Source: Oleiagrimonas citrea (GTDB lineage Bacteria; Pseudomonadota; Gammaproteobacteria; Xanthomonadales; Rhodanobacteraceae). From it: a stretch of 64,000 nt of DNA. Of the stretch, positions 12,481-22,823 are shown one piece after another. The stretch's first letter is position 1, and each line of letters starts with the position of its first letter. The stretch is taken from positions 186,001 through 250,000 of the forward strand of contig NZ_JAAZQD010000001.1 in assembly GCF_012395255.1 (NCBI RefSeq). Reading direction: 5' to 3'. A model generated the notes under the pieces. That model saw nothing but the letters and a program-made list of their open reading frames with translations. It did not search any database and was not told the DNA's origin. The position numbers and the translations under genes are program-made.

Positions 12481-13215
12481 TCAATTCTCCTGCCAGTGAT
12501 CGGCAGCCTCGGCCTTGGCCTGCTGCAGGTCGACGTCGTCGCGGATCACGCGCGGCACCAGCACGCGCGGCACGACGGACGTCACCGGTTCGTAGACCAC
12601 GCGCTTCTTGTCGGGGTCGTAGCGCATCTCGACGTTGCCGATCAGCGGGAAGTCCTTGCGGAACGGACGACCGACGAAACCGTAGTCGGTGAGGATGCGA
12701 CGCAGATCCGGATGACCGTCGTAGACGATGCCGTACAGATCGAAGGATTCGCGCTCGAACCAATTCGCGACCGGCCACAGACCGACCAGCGAAGGCACCA
12801 GCGGCAACGCATCGTCTTCGCAGAAGGTGCGAACGCGCAGGCGACGGTTGTGGCGAATCGAAAGCAGATGCACGACCGAGGCGAAGCGTCGCTCCATCTC
12901 GACATTGCGCGGCCGGCCTTCCCAGTCGAAACGACCGGTGGCTTCACCGTGCACGCCGCGCGAGAAACCGGCACCGGACACCGAGGTGGTCTCCCACTCG
13001 TTCTGCCCGTAGCCGAGATAGTCGACGCCGCAGACATCGATCAGTTCGCTGAAGTCGAAATCCGGCTCGTCGCGCAGCGCGGTCGCGACCTGCATCAGGT
13101 CGCTCGGAGCCACTTCGATGGTGGTCTCGCCACGCACCGTCTCGACCTTGCCCAGCACTTCGCCGAAACGCGCGACAAGGCGCTCGGCCAGCGAGTTCGT
13201 TTGCGTATCGCTCAT
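12481..13215 (-). CDS. nuoC: NADH-quinone oxidoreductase subunit C
   Basis: 30-kDa-type subunit of the complex I peripheral arm, 244 residues. The family signature [20 protein letters not shown] followed by [17 protein letters not shown] is present near residues 160-195. ATG start at 13215, 9 bp after the nuoB stop. A separate nuoC, not a nuoCD fusion, is usual in this order. Confidence 0.97.
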   Translation of the reverse strand: MSDTQTNSLAERLVARFGEVLGKVETVRGETTIEVAPSDLMQVATALRDEPDFDFSELIDVCGVDYLGYGQNEWETTSVSGAGFSRGVHGEATGRFDWEGRPRNVEMERRFASVVHLLSIRHNRRLRVRTFCEDDALPLVPSLVGLWPVANWFERESFDLYGIVYDGHPDLRRILTDYGFVGRPFRKDFPLIGNVEMRYDPDKKRVVYEPVTSVVPRVLVPRVIRDDVDLQQAKAEAADHWQEN

Positions 13216-13224
13216 GGCCCGACC

Positions 13225-14126
<902 letters not shown>

Positions 14127-14161
14127 GGGTCGGCAACCTCCACGCTTCGTTGCGCATCAGC

Positions 14162-14186
14162 GGCTGTCGCCCCGATGACGACAGCC
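14162..14186 (-). other. Hairpin between tRNA-Leu and nuoA
   Basis: Perfect 8-bp inverted repeat GGCTGTCG/CGACAGCC with a 9-nt loop, starting 12 nt after the tRNA-Leu 3' end on the minus strand. There is no T-run, so it is not a canonical intrinsic terminator; it may mark the tRNA processing boundary or partly attenuate read-through into nuoA. Confidence 0.4.
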
Positions 14187-14197
14187 TTCATTGTAAT

Positions 14198-14282
14198 TGG
14201 TGCCCAAGGGGGGACTCGAACCCCCACGACTTTCGTCGCTACCACCTCAAGGTAGTGCGTCTACCAATTCCGCCACCTGGGC
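14198..14282 (-). tRNA. leuU: tRNA-Leu (anticodon GAG)
   Basis: An 85-nt tRNA on the minus strand with encoded CCA. The acceptor stem is GCCCAGG/CTTGGGC (one wobble-type position), the D arm contains GGAATTGGTAGACGC, the anticodon loop is TTGAGGT (anticodon GAG), and the T arm is GGGGGTTCGAGTCCCCC. A long variable arm (CGACGAAAGTCGT) marks it as a class II tRNA. It lies between secG and nuoA, as leuU lies beside secG in E. coli. Confidence 0.97.
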
Positions 14283-14297
14283 AAAAAACTCAAATCG

Positions 14298-14744
14298 TTA
14301 CTTCTTCGCGGGAGCCGGCGTGACCGGCTTGCCGCTGCTGGCGCCGCCCGCTTCCTGCGGCAACGACGGCACATCCGAACCCGAAGGCATCGCAGCGCTG
14401 GATGACGGAGCTGTCTGAACCGGCGCTGCAGGTGCTGCCTTCGTCGTGGCGCTCGCGGCAGGTGTCTGCATCGCGGACATCACGCCGAGGTTCTTGGCCT
14501 GTTTCGGCGCACCCGAATGGCTGAAGTATATCGCCATACCGAGGCTGAGGAGAAAGAAAAGCGTCGCCAGCACGCCCGTCGCGCGCGTCATGAAGCTGGA
14601 CGAGCCACGCGCACCGAACACGGTGCCCGACGCACCCGCACCGAAACCGGCGCCGGCGTCGGCGCCCTGGCCGCGCTGCATGAGGATCAGCACGATCATG
14701 GCCGCGGCGATCAGGATGTAGAAAACGCTGAAGATGATGAACAT
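14298..14744 (-). CDS. secG: Preprotein translocase subunit SecG
   Basis: Auxiliary membrane subunit of the SecYEG channel, 148 residues. Two membrane helices flank the conserved motif LILMQRGQGADAGAGFGAGASGTVFGARGS (split here: LILMQRGQGADAG, then GTVFGARGSSSFMTRAT). The C-terminal tail of about 60 residues is Ala/Pro/Ser-rich and longer than in E. coli. ATG at 14744, 2 bp after the tpiA stop, so co-transcribed with tpiA. Confidence 0.95.
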   Translation of the reverse strand: MFIIFSVFYILIAAAMIVLILMQRGQGADAGAGFGAGASGTVFGARGSSSFMTRATGVLATLFFLLSLGMAIYFSHSGAPKQAKNLGVMSAMQTPAASATTKAAPAAPVQTAPSSSAAMPSGSDVPSLPQEAGGASSGKPVTPAPAKK

Positions 14745-14746
14745 GT

Positions 14747-15514
14747 CTAGTTGGTCTCCGCCGCGCCACGCGCTTGATGCGCTGCCGCGCAGATGGCCAG
14801 AAAGTCGGTTGCTGTCAGGGAAGCCCCGCCGATCAAGCCGCCGTCCACGTCCGCCTGGGCGAACAGTTCGGCTGCATTCGAGGGTTTGACGCTGCCGCCG
14901 TAAAGCAGGCGCGTCAGACCGCTGATTTTAGCACTTCCTTTTGCCAGTTGGCTACGGATAAACGCATGCGCATCCTGTGCCTGTTGCGGGGTGGCCGTCT
15001 GCCCCGTGCCGATCGCCCAGACCGGCTCGTAGGCAATCACCGCCTGCTCGAACGCTTCGACGCCATTGTGCTCGAGCACGGCACCCAGCTGTTCGGACAG
15101 CACTTCTTCGGTGCGACCCTGCTCGCGTTGCTCCAGCGTTTCGCCAATGCAGAGCATCGGAGTGAGTCCAGCCTTCCGCGCCGCGGCGAACTTGCGTGCC
15201 ACCAACTCGCTGCTCTCGCCGTGGTACTGGCGGCGCTCGGAGTGCCCGACCAGCGCCCAGACGCAACCTGCGTCGCGCAACATCGCAGCCGACACTTCGC
15301 CGGTGTACGCGCCTTCGGCGTGCTCGCTGACGTCCTGCCCGCCACATGGCAAGGCATCACCGTGCGTCGCACAGAGATCAAGATAGGGATACGGCGGAAA
15401 CACCGCCACGTCGATGTCCCTCGGACGCTGCGCGGCGATATCCGCCGTCAACGCCGTCGCCATCGCCCGCGTGCCGTGCATTTTCCAGTTTCCCGCTACC
15501 AGCATCCTGCGCAT
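14747..15514 (-). CDS. tpiA: Triose-phosphate isomerase
   Basis: Interconverts dihydroxyacetone phosphate and glyceraldehyde-3-phosphate in glycolysis. 255 residues from the ATG at 15514 (MRRMLVAGNWKMHG). Catalytic residues are visible: N9 and K11, H91 in VGHSERR, and E163 in AYEPVWAIGTG. The frame is open further upstream to 15985, but that stretch is a shadow of the divergent dehydrogenase gene. First gene of tpiA-secG-tRNA-Leu-nuo. Confidence 0.98.
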   Translation of the reverse strand: MRRMLVAGNWKMHGTRAMATALTADIAAQRPRDIDVAVFPPYPYLDLCATHGDALPCGGQDVSEHAEGAYTGEVSAAMLRDAGCVWALVGHSERRQYHGESSELVARKFAAARKAGLTPMLCIGETLEQREQGRTEEVLSEQLGAVLEHNGVEAFEQAVIAYEPVWAIGTGQTATPQQAQDAHAFIRSQLAKGSAKISGLTRLLYGGSVKPSNAAELFAQADVDGGLIGGASLTATDFLAICAAAHQARGAAETN

Positions 15515-15716
15515 GAGTGCGACCCCTTCGCCTCGATCAAGCCCGCAAGGATAGCGGCGACCACGCAAATCTGGCAATGCGGAAATACCTGAACCCGAAT
15601 CGTCCAGAAGGCGGGTCGTGCGCCCTGCGCACGAAAACGTCGACCACAGCGTCCTCACAGACGTGCGGCTTTGCTTATGATGAAGAACCACATTGACCTG
15701 CAAGGGAAGGTCTCGC

Positions 15717-16532
15717 ATGACCGCACACCCGCGACCCGTCGCCCTGATCACCGGCGCTTCGGCCGGCATCGGCGCTGCCTTTGCCCGCGAACTCGCCGCG
15801 CGCGGGCACCATCTCGTCCTGACTGCGCGCCGTGCCGCACGCCTGCAGGAACTGGCCGAAGAACTGTGCGCCCGGCATGGCGTCGAAGTGCAGGTCATGG
15901 TCGACGACCTGGCCGACCCGATGGCACCGCGCCGCATCGTCGACGCACTGGAACAGCGCAATCTGGGCATCGACGTGCTGATCAATAACGCCGGCTACGG
16001 CGTACCGGGCAGTTTCGACAGCCAGCCCTGGGTCCGGCACAGCGACTTCCTGCAGGTGCTGGTCCACGCTCCGACCGAACTCGCGCATCGCCTGCTACCC
16101 GGCATGATCGAACGCCGTCACGGGCGCATCATCAACGTCGCCTCGCTGGCTGGCCACCTGCCCGGTTCCACGGGGCACACGCTCTATGCCGCCTCCAAGG
16201 CCTACATGATTCGCTTCTCCGAATCGCTGGCGCTGGAGAACCGCGCGCGCGGCGTCCATGTCTGCGCGCTGTGCCCGGGCTTCACCTACAGCGAGTTCCA
16301 CGACGTCACCGGCGCGCGCGAACTGGTCTCGAAGATGCCGAAGTGGATGTGGATGCAGGCCGACCAGGTCGCCGCGCAGGGACTCGACGCCGTCGAGCGC
16401 GGCGATGTGGTCTACGTCAACGGCCGCGTGAACCGCGCGATCAAGGCCTTCGCGAAATTGCTCCCGGACAGGCTGGCACTACGCCTCTCGTCCCGACACT
16501 CCAACCGCTACCGGGTCCTGGAAAGCGAATAG
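15717..16532 (+). CDS. Short-chain dehydrogenase/reductase (SDR family)
   Basis: Classical SDR oxidoreductase of 271 residues, NAD(P)-dependent by family; the substrate cannot be told from sequence. The cofactor motif is TGASAGIG (12-19), NNAG follows at 90-93, and the catalytic set is S143, Y157 and K161 (YAASK). Start at ATG 15717 behind AAGGGAAGG; an in-frame TTG at 15693 would add 8 residues but lacks a good ribosome site. Divergent from tpiA. The basic C-terminus resembles membrane-associated DltE/YqjQ-type SDRs, which is only a hint. Confidence 0.9.
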   Translation: MTAHPRPVALITGASAGIGAAFARELAARGHHLVLTARRAARLQELAEELCARHGVEVQVMVDDLADPMAPRRIVDALEQRNLGIDVLINNAGYGVPGSFDSQPWVRHSDFLQVLVHAPTELAHRLLPGMIERRHGRIINVASLAGHLPGSTGHTLYAASKAYMIRFSESLALENRARGVHVCALCPGFTYSEFHDVTGARELVSKMPKWMWMQADQVAAQGLDAVERGDVVYVNGRVNRAIKAFAKLLPDRLALRLSSRHSNRYRVLESE

Positions 16533-16602
16533 ATTCCCGCGCGCCCGGCGCAACGGATGCCTGCGCTATGCTCGACCATCATCTTTCACGGAGCCGTGCC
16601 CG

Positions 16603-17274
16603 ATGCCTGTCGCCGCCCGCCCGATGCGCAATCTTCCGTACCGCAAGCCCGCCGAGGGCCGCGACTACTGGATCGTGGATGACGCACTGCCTGATCCCAT
16701 GGCAGTGCGCGAGCGTCAACTGGCGCGCCAAGACTGGAGCTACGGCCACCCGCACACCGCCGAAGTCTGGCCGGGCATGCGCGCCCTGCCCGCCCTCGAT
16801 GACGACGAACTCGCGCATGTAGAGACCCATGTCATGCAGCGGACCGGCGCCCAGCGGCTTTGGGTCGAGCAGACGGATGACGGCTCGCGCCTGAATCACA
16901 ACTGCGTGCAGGTCGTCGGCGCCATCGAGGGCGGCGTCAAACCGCACACCGATTCACTGCATCTGTGTCGATATGCCGCGGTGCTCTACCTGACACCCGA
17001 TGCGCCGACGCGCTGCGGCACCGCCTTCTATCGGCAGCGGCTGGGCAACGGCCAGGCCGGCGGCAATACCGTCAACAAACCACACCGCAACCTGGTCGAT
17101 GCATTGGGCACGCGTCACGTCCCGCCGAATTCCTTTGCCGAGGACGTGCGCGTCGACAACCGCTTCAACCGCCTGCTCGTCTATCGCGCCAACCTGATCC
17201 ACAGCGCCACCGCCTACTGCGGTCTGACGCTGGAGGACAAGCGCATGACGGCGGTGTTCTTCTGGATGGCCTGA
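16603..17274 (+). CDS. DUF6445-like 2-oxoglutarate/Fe(II) oxygenase-fold protein
   Basis: 223 residues. The double-stranded beta-helix iron site can be read as H115-x-D117 (KPHTDSLH) with the distal H200 (NLIHSAT) and an arginine (R214) positioned for 2-oxoglutarate. It resembles the DUF6445 family, whose substrates are not established; such genes are often found near tryptophan halogenase or prolyl-hydroxylase-like genes, but no such partner is here. The ATG at 16603 follows GGAGCCGTGCCCG. Convergent with the next oxygenase gene. Confidence 0.75.
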   Translation: MPVAARPMRNLPYRKPAEGRDYWIVDDALPDPMAVRERQLARQDWSYGHPHTAEVWPGMRALPALDDDELAHVETHVMQRTGAQRLWVEQTDDGSRLNHNCVQVVGAIEGGVKPHTDSLHLCRYAAVLYLTPDAPTRCGTAFYRQRLGNGQAGGNTVNKPHRNLVDALGTRHVPPNSFAEDVRVDNRFNRLLVYRANLIHSATAYCGLTLEDKRMTAVFFWMA

Positions 17275-17299
17275 CGCGGCGGCACTCCGTCGCAAAGAA

Positions 17300-17330
17300 G
17301 AACGCCGACCCGCAGAACGGATCGGCGTTC
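17300..17330. terminator. Hairpin between convergent oxygenase genes
   Basis: Inverted repeat GAACGCCGA ... TCGGCGTTC in the 81-bp gap between two convergent genes. It has the position of a bidirectional terminator but lacks a T-run on either side. Confidence 0.45.
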
Positions 17331-17355
17331 GTGCCATCAGCAGACTTCGTCGCGC

Positions 17356-18288
17356 TCAAATCAGACGAATTTCACGCAGGCGCTGCTGCAGATACTCGTG
17401 CGAAGTGATCGAGGTGTCGTAGCGGCTCGGATTGTCCTCGCTCACACACTGCGGCAGCGGATCCAGCACCACATCCGGATTCGGATGCAGGAAGAACGGC
17501 ACCGAGTACCGCGGCTTGCTGGCATCCGCGCCCGGCGGGTTGACCACGCGGTGCGTGGTGGACGGGTACACGTGATTGGTCAGGCGCTGCAGCATGTCGC
17601 CGATGTTGACCACGATGGCGTCGCCGGTCGTCGTGATCGGCAGCCATTCACCCTCGCGCGTGAACACCTCCAGACCCGCTGCGCTGGCACCGACCAGCAG
17701 CGTGATGAAGTTGATGTCCTCGTGTGCGCCGGCACGCACATTAGGCACATCACCTTCGATCGGCGGATAGTGAATCGGGCGCAGGATCGAGTTGCCCTGA
17801 TCGATCTTGTCCTCGAAATAGTTCTCCGGCAGATCGATGTGCAGCGCCAACGCACGCAGCACACGCGCGCCGAGTTGGTCCAGCGCCTCATACAGCGCAT
17901 AGCCGTACTGCTTGAAGTCGGGCACTTCGGACGGCCACAGGTTCGGCGCCATGGTGTCGGCGAACTTCGAGCCGGGATCGATCTCGCGGCCGATGTGCCA
18001 GAATTCCTTGAGGTCCGGAAACTGACTATCCTTGGCCGTCTCGACCTTGAACGGGGTGTAACCGCGTGCGCCGCCGGTGCCGGGCACGTGGTACTTCATC
18101 TTCACGTCCTCGGGCAGCGCGAAGAAGCGCTGGAAGACGCCGTAGGCGTTCTCGATCAGCTCGTGGGTGACGCCGTGGCCGCTGATGCAGCAGAAACCGA
18201 ATTCACGGTAGGCCGCGCCCAGTTCGGCGACGAAAGCATCGCGGTCGGTGTCGAAACGGCGGATGTCGAGCGTGGGTACGTTTTTCAT
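17356..18288 (-). CDS. Isopenicillin N synthase-like 2OG-Fe(II) oxygenase
   Basis: 310 residues with the two-part plan of the IPNS/flavanone-hydroxylase family: an N-terminal DIOX_N domain (GFCCISGHGV near residue 31) and a C-terminal 2OG-FeII domain. Iron ligands H189, D191 (GAHEDINFITLL) and H246 (STTHRVVNP) and the 2-oxoglutarate-binding R260-x-S262 (PRYSVPFF) are all present, so it should be active. The substrate is unknown. ATG start at 18288. It stands alone on the minus strand, about 115 bp ahead of the glmM stop codon region. Confidence 0.9.
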   Translation of the reverse strand: MKNVPTLDIRRFDTDRDAFVAELGAAYREFGFCCISGHGVTHELIENAYGVFQRFFALPEDVKMKYHVPGTGGARGYTPFKVETAKDSQFPDLKEFWHIGREIDPGSKFADTMAPNLWPSEVPDFKQYGYALYEALDQLGARVLRALALHIDLPENYFEDKIDQGNSILRPIHYPPIEGDVPNVRAGAHEDINFITLLVGASAAGLEVFTREGEWLPITTTGDAIVVNIGDMLQRLTNHVYPSTTHRVVNPPGADASKPRYSVPFFLHPNPDVVLDPLPQCVSEDNPSRYDTSITSHEYLQQRLREIRLI

Positions 18289-18329
18289 CGTTCCATATGT
18301 CCAGGTTGGCGTGCGGTCATCTTGGGAAT

Positions 18330-18416
18330 CCGCTACCGCAGGAGCGGTGCACGTCGGGCCAATCCTTGGCGACCTGGTTGGACGCGTCTGGCGTCCGGCA
18401 GGCTCACGAGCGTGAG
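18330..18416. repeat. Possible degenerate REP-like intergenic hairpins
   Basis: The gap between glmM and the oxygenase contains GGACGC-N5-GCGTCC (18380-18396), an overlapping CTCAC-GAGC-GTGAG hairpin at the glmM stop (18403-18416), and a CAGGAGCGG tract at 18339-18347 of the kind seen in gammaproteobacterial REP elements. A single degenerate copy only; no second copy was recognised in this window. Confidence 0.3.
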
Positions 18417-19756
18417 TGAGCCGATTTTACGATGTCCGCCAACTCCTGCGCCATGCCCTGCACCTCGTCGGCGTCAGCGGCCTCGACCGTGACGCGCACC
18501 AGCGGCTCGGTGCCCGATGGGCGCAGGAATACGCGTCCGCGTCCGTCCAGACGCTTCTTCGCGGCCGCCACGGCCTCCTGCACGACCTTCGTCTCCAGCA
18601 CTTCGCGCGCGCCGTGCGCCACCGGCACGTTCAGCATGACCTGCGGCAACTTGTGCAGACCGGCGCGCGCTGCCACCAGATCCTTGCCCTCGGCACGCAG
18701 CGCTTCGAGCACGCACAGCGCGGCGACGATGCCGTCGCCGGTGCTCGCCCGGTCCAGACAGAGAATGTGTCCGGACGTCTCGCCGCCCAGCACGCCACCG
18801 TTCGCCTTCAGCTGCTGCAGCACATAGCGATCGCCGACATGGGCGCGCACGAAGGCGACGCCCAGCGTTCCCAGCGCCTGCTCGAAACCGTAGTTGCTCA
18901 TCAGGGTGCCGACCACGGGACCGCGCAGGCGGCCGCTGCGCTGCCAGGCGCGCGCCATGACGTAGAGCATGTCGTCGCCATCGACCAGCACGCCGTCGTG
19001 ATCGATCATCTGCACGCGGTCGCCGTCGCCGTCGAACGCAATGCCCAGATCCGCGCCCTGCTCCAGCACGGTCTTGCGCAGGGCGTCGGGATGTGTTGAA
19101 CCCACGCCCGCATTGATGTTGAAACCGTCCGGCTGAGCGCCGGTCAGATGCACGTCGGCGCCCAGCTCGGTGAAGACCTTCGGTGCGACCTGGTAGGTGG
19201 CGCCGTGGGCGCAGTCCAGCACGATGCGCAGGCCGTGCAGACTAAAATCGCGCGACATGGTGCTCTTGCAGAATTCGACATAGCGGGCCTCGGCGTCGTT
19301 GATACGACGCGCCTTGCCCAATCGCTCCGAAGGCACGGTGACGAAATCGGCATCGACCTCGCGCTCGATCGCCGCCTCGACCGCATCCTCGAGTTTCTCG
19401 CCCGCGGCGGAGAAGAACTTGATGCCATTGTCCTGGTGCGGGTTGTGCGACGCGCTGATGACGATGCCGGCATCCGCACGCAGGCTGCGCGTCAGGAACG
19501 CCACCGCCGGCGTCGGCATCGGCCCCAGGAGCCGCACGTCTGCGCCCGAAGCTACCAGTCCGGCCTCCAGCGCCGACTCGAACATGTAGCCCGAGATACG
19601 GGTGTCCTTGCCGATCAGCACCGTGGGACGTTCCTTGGCGCCGCCCAGCGCGACGCCCGCGGCGCGCCCCAGACGCAGCATGAACTCGGCCGTGATGGGC
19701 CACTCGCCCACCCGTCCGCGGATACCGTCGGTGCCGAAATATTTGCGTTCACTCAT
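18404..19756 (-). CDS. glmM: Phosphoglucosamine mutase
   Basis: Converts glucosamine-6-phosphate to glucosamine-1-phosphate for UDP-GlcNAc, peptidoglycan and LPS. 450 residues from ATG 19756 ([20 protein letters not shown]). The phosphorylated serine is S103 in [16 protein letters not shown]; the metal site is DGDGDR, and the phosphate loop [11 protein letters not shown] is near the C-terminus. An upstream extension of the frame runs into folP and is not coding. Downstream of folP, as in E. coli. Confidence 0.98.
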   Translation of the reverse strand: MSERKYFGTDGIRGRVGEWPITAEFMLRLGRAAGVALGGAKERPTVLIGKDTRISGYMFESALEAGLVASGADVRLLGPMPTPAVAFLTRSLRADAGIVISASHNPHQDNGIKFFSAAGEKLEDAVEAAIEREVDADFVTVPSERLGKARRINDAEARYVEFCKSTMSRDFSLHGLRIVLDCAHGATYQVAPKVFTELGADVHLTGAQPDGFNINAGVGSTHPDALRKTVLEQGADLGIAFDGDGDRVQMIDHDGVLVDGDDMLYVMARAWQRSGRLRGPVVGTLMSNYGFEQALGTLGVAFVRAHVGDRYVLQQLKANGGVLGGETSGHILCLDRASTGDGIVAALCVLEALRAEGKDLVAARAGLHKLPQVMLNVPVAHGAREVLETKVVQEAVAAAKKRLDGRGRVFLRPSGTEPLVRVTVEAADADEVQGMAQELADIVKSAHSRS

Positions 19757-19799
19757 GATGTCGGGCTCTTTGCAGTCCGTTCCGGGCGCGTCGCGCGCC

Positions 19800-20714
19800 T
19801 CAGTCGTCGTCGGGCCAGCGTGGCGCGCGCTCGAGCGGCGCGACGGGCGGCGGATCGCCGGCATGCACGGCGCGCCACACGGCCAACGCATCGACGGTCG
19901 CCGCCACGTCGTGGGTGCGCACCAGCATGGCGCCACGCTGCACGGCGATCAGGGCCGCTGCGACCGAACCGGACACGCGTTCGGTCGGCACTTCACGGCC
20001 GGTGATGGCGCCGATCATGGTCTTGCGGGAAAGCCCCACGTACACGCCACCCGCCAGGTCGGCGAACCGTCCAGTCGCGCGCAGCAGCGCCAGGTTGTGC
20101 TCCAGCGTCTTGCCGAAACCGAAGCCCGGATCGACCAGCAGCTTGCGCTTGTCGAGACCGGCCATCTCGCAGGCGAACACGCGCTCGGCCAGAAAGCGAT
20201 GCACTTCGCCGACCACGTCGTCGTATTCCGGCGCGGCCTGCATGCTACGCGGCGCACCCTGCATGTGCATCAGGCACACGGGCACATCCAGTTCCGCCGC
20301 GGTCCGCAGCGCGTCGTCCTCGCGCAGTGCGCGCACGTCGTTGATGAGACCCGCGCCGGCCTCGACGGCCGCGCGCATCACGGCGGGCTTGGAGGTATCC
20401 ACGGACAACGGCGCATCGCACTGTTCGGCCAGGCCGCGCAGCACGGGAATCACGCGACGCATCTCTTCGTCCGTATCCACGTCCGCCGCTCCCGGACGAG
20501 TCGACTCGCCGCCGATGTCGAGCATGTCTGCGCCCTCGGCCAGCAGCGTCAGGCCATGCGCCACGGCCGCACCGGTATCGGCATGATCGCCGCCATCGGA
20601 GAACGAATCCGGGGTGACATTGACGATACCCACCACCCGCGGCCGATCCAGGCGCAAGGTGCGCCCGCCGCAATCGAGGCGGCGCACGCCGTCGTCTCCG
20701 AACAGCGTGCTCAC
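19800..20714 (-). CDS. folP: Dihydropteroate synthase
   Basis: Condenses p-aminobenzoate with hydroxymethyl-dihydropterin diphosphate in folate synthesis; the sulfonamide target. 304 residues, slightly longer than usual. Signatures: [14 protein letters not shown] near residue 29, [11 protein letters not shown], and [13 protein letters not shown]. The start is a GTG at 20714 that overlaps the orn stop (GTGA), which implies translational coupling. Confidence 0.97.
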   Translation of the reverse strand: MSTLFGDDGVRRLDCGGRTLRLDRPRVVGIVNVTPDSFSDGGDHADTGAAVAHGLTLLAEGADMLDIGGESTRPGAADVDTDEEMRRVIPVLRGLAEQCDAPLSVDTSKPAVMRAAVEAGAGLINDVRALREDDALRTAAELDVPVCLMHMQGAPRSMQAAPEYDDVVGEVHRFLAERVFACEMAGLDKRKLLVDPGFGFGKTLEHNLALLRATGRFADLAGGVYVGLSRKTMIGAITGREVPTERVSGSVAAALIAVQRGAMLVRTHDVAATVDALAVWRAVHAGDPPPVAPLERAPRWPDDD

Positions 20715-21280
20715 GCCGCCGGCTCCGGCTGTCCGGACAGCGCGCCCATGAAACGACGGTAGTAGCGCAACTCGTCGATCGAGTCACGGATGTCGCTTAG
20801 CGCAGTGTGCGCGCTGGTCTTGCCGATGCCGCGCGCGATGGCCGGCGCCCAGCGCCGCGCCAGTTCCTTCAACGTGGACACGTCGAGATTGCGGTAGTGG
20901 AAATAGCGTTCGAGCGCCGGCATCTGCCGATGCAGGAAACGGCGATCCTGGCAGATCGAGTTGCCGCACATCGGCGACTTGCGCTCCGGCACCCACTCCT
21001 TCAAGAACGCCAACGTCTCGGCCTCGGCCTGAGCGTGATCGACGCCGGATGCGAGCACCCGATCCCACAGACCGGAGCTGCCGTGCTGATTACGGTTCCA
21101 GTCGTCCATGGCCTGCAGGCGCGACTCGGCATGCAGGATCGCGAACACCGGCCCTTCGGCCAGTACGTTGAGTTCGCGATCGGTGACGATGGTGGCGATT
21201 TCCAGGATCGAATCACGGTCCGTGTCCAGCCCGGTCATCTCCAGGTCGATCCAGATCAGGTTGTCGTCATGTTGCGGCAT
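20711..21280 (-). CDS. orn: Oligoribonuclease
   Basis: 3'-5' exoribonuclease of the DEDDh family that degrades 2-5 nt RNAs, including pGpG from cyclic-di-GMP turnover. 189 residues. Exo I motif [10 protein letters not shown] has D12 and E14; the final motif [17 protein letters not shown] holds the His and Asp. ATG at 21280, divergent from sbcB, and overlapping folP by 4 bp downstream. Confidence 0.97.
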   Translation of the reverse strand: MPQHDDNLIWIDLEMTGLDTDRDSILEIATIVTDRELNVLAEGPVFAILHAESRLQAMDDWNRNQHGSSGLWDRVLASGVDHAQAEAETLAFLKEWVPERKSPMCGNSICQDRRFLHRQMPALERYFHYRNLDVSTLKELARRWAPAIARGIGKTSAHTALSDIRDSIDELRYYRRFMGALSGQPEPAA

Positions 21281-21371
21281 CGCCGGCCTCCTTGGGACTG
21301 GCAGCGAGTGTAGCAGGGGCGCGGCATGCAGCCGTGTTCAGACACGCGGAAGACATGCGAAGATGCCGGGC

Positions 21372-22823
21372 ATGAGCGAGGCGAGTTTCTTCTGGCACGA
21401 CTACGAGACCTTCGGCACGGACAGCCGCCGCGACCGTGCGGTGCAGTTCGCCGGCATCCGCACCAACCTGGACCTGGAGCCGATCGGCGAGCCCGTCTCG
21501 CTGTTCTGCCAGCCTCCGCGCGATGCACTCCCGCAGCCACAGGCCTGCCTGGTCACCGGCATCACACCGCAGCAGGCGCAGCGCGAGGGGCTGAGCGAAG
21601 CCGAATTCGCCGCGCGCGTGCACGAGGAGCTGGCCGCGCCGGGCACTTGCGGCGTGGGCTACAACTCGCTGCGCTTCGACGACGAATTCACGCGGCAGAT
21701 GCTGTACCGCAATTTCTACGATCCGTATGCGCGCGAATGGCGGAACGGCAACTCGCGCTGGGACCTGATCGATCTGGCGCGCATGTGCCACGCACTGCGT
21801 CCGGACGGCATCGAGTGGCCCCGACGCGACGACGGCGCACCCAGTTTCAAGCTGGAACATCTGGCCGCCGCCAATGGCCTGGAACAGCGCCGCGCGCACG
21901 ATGCGTTGTCGGACGTCGAGGCACTGATCGCCTTCGCCCGCCTGATACGCACCCGCCAGCCGCGTCTGTGGAAGTGGTACTTCGACCTCCGTCGCAAGCA
22001 GCGCGCCTTCGAGCTGCTCGATCTGGTGCGCAAGCCCGCGCTGCTCCACGTGTCGTCGCGCTACCCGGCCGCCAACGGCTGCATGACGATGATCGTGCCG
22101 CTAGCCCGTCACCCGACGCGCAGCAACGAAATCATCGTCTACGACCTGCACAGCAACCCAGTCGATCTGATCATGCTCGACCCCGAGGACATCGCCGACC
22201 GCGTATTCACGCCACGCGCGGACCTGCCCGAGGACGTCGAACGCATTCCGCTGCGCACCATCCACGCCAATCGCTCTCCCGCACTGGCACCACTGTCGGT
22301 GCTCGAAGGCGTGGACACGGCGCGCGTGGGCCTGGACACCGAGCGCTGCAACATCCATCGCAAGGAATTGCTGGCCGCACGCGGCATCGCCGACAAAGTG
22401 TGCAAGGTCTACGCGGGCGCCACCGACCTGCCCCCACCGGACGATCCCGAACTGGCGCTGTACGCCGGTTTCCTTCCCGACGCGGACCGCCCTCGCCTGG
22501 ACGCCGTACGCGCCACGCCTCCCGAGGAGATGGCCCGCGACTTCGGATTCAGCGACGAACGCTACGGCGAACTACTGTTCCGCTACCGCGCGCGCAACTG
22601 GCCACAGACACTGAGCGCCGAGGAACGCGCACGCTGGGACGACTTCCGCCGCCAGCGCATCGCCGGCGGTCATGCCCTGTCGACTGTGTCGCTGCATGGC
22701 TACTTCGACGAACTGCAACGCCTGCGTGGCGAGCACACCGGCGACGCGCTCGGCTGGCTCGATCAACTGGAACAATGGGGCCGCGAACTCGCCACCGAAC
22801 TCGATCTGGACATTCGCGCATGA
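21372..22823 (+). CDS. sbcB: Exodeoxyribonuclease I
   Basis: Single-strand-specific 3'-5' DNA exonuclease (DnaQ/DEDDh fold), 483 residues against 475 in E. coli. The first motif is FFWHDYETFGTD (D10, E12); HDALSDVEALIAFARL supplies the last His and Asp. The SH3-like and helical C-terminal domains follow. Start MSEASFF at 21372; an in-frame ATG at 21363 (MPG) is possible. The stop overlaps the next gene's ATG (ATGA). Confidence 0.96.
   Translation: MSEASFFWHDYETFGTDSRRDRAVQFAGIRTNLDLEPIGEPVSLFCQPPRDALPQPQACLVTGITPQQAQREGLSEAEFAARVHEELAAPGTCGVGYNSLRFDDEFTRQMLYRNFYDPYAREWRNGNSRWDLIDLARMCHALRPDGIEWPRRDDGAPSFKLEHLAAANGLEQRRAHDALSDVEALIAFARLIRTRQPRLWKWYFDLRRKQRAFELLDLVRKPALLHVSSRYPAANGCMTMIVPLARHPTRSNEIIVYDLHSNPVDLIMLDPEDIADRVFTPRADLPEDVERIPLRTIHANRSPALAPLSVLEGVDTARVGLDTERCNIHRKELLAARGIADKVCKVYAGATDLPPPDDPELALYAGFLPDADRPRLDAVRATPPEEMARDFGFSDERYGELLFRYRARNWPQTLSAEERARWDDFRRQRIAGGHALSTVSLHGYFDELQRLRGEHTGDALGWLDQLEQWGRELATELDLDIRA

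Noticed and set aside
21326-22800. Second plus-strand frame running through sbcB that is joined to the DUF2461 frame
   Set aside because: Only the last part (from 22820) is real; the upstream portion is arginine-rich shadow of sbcB.
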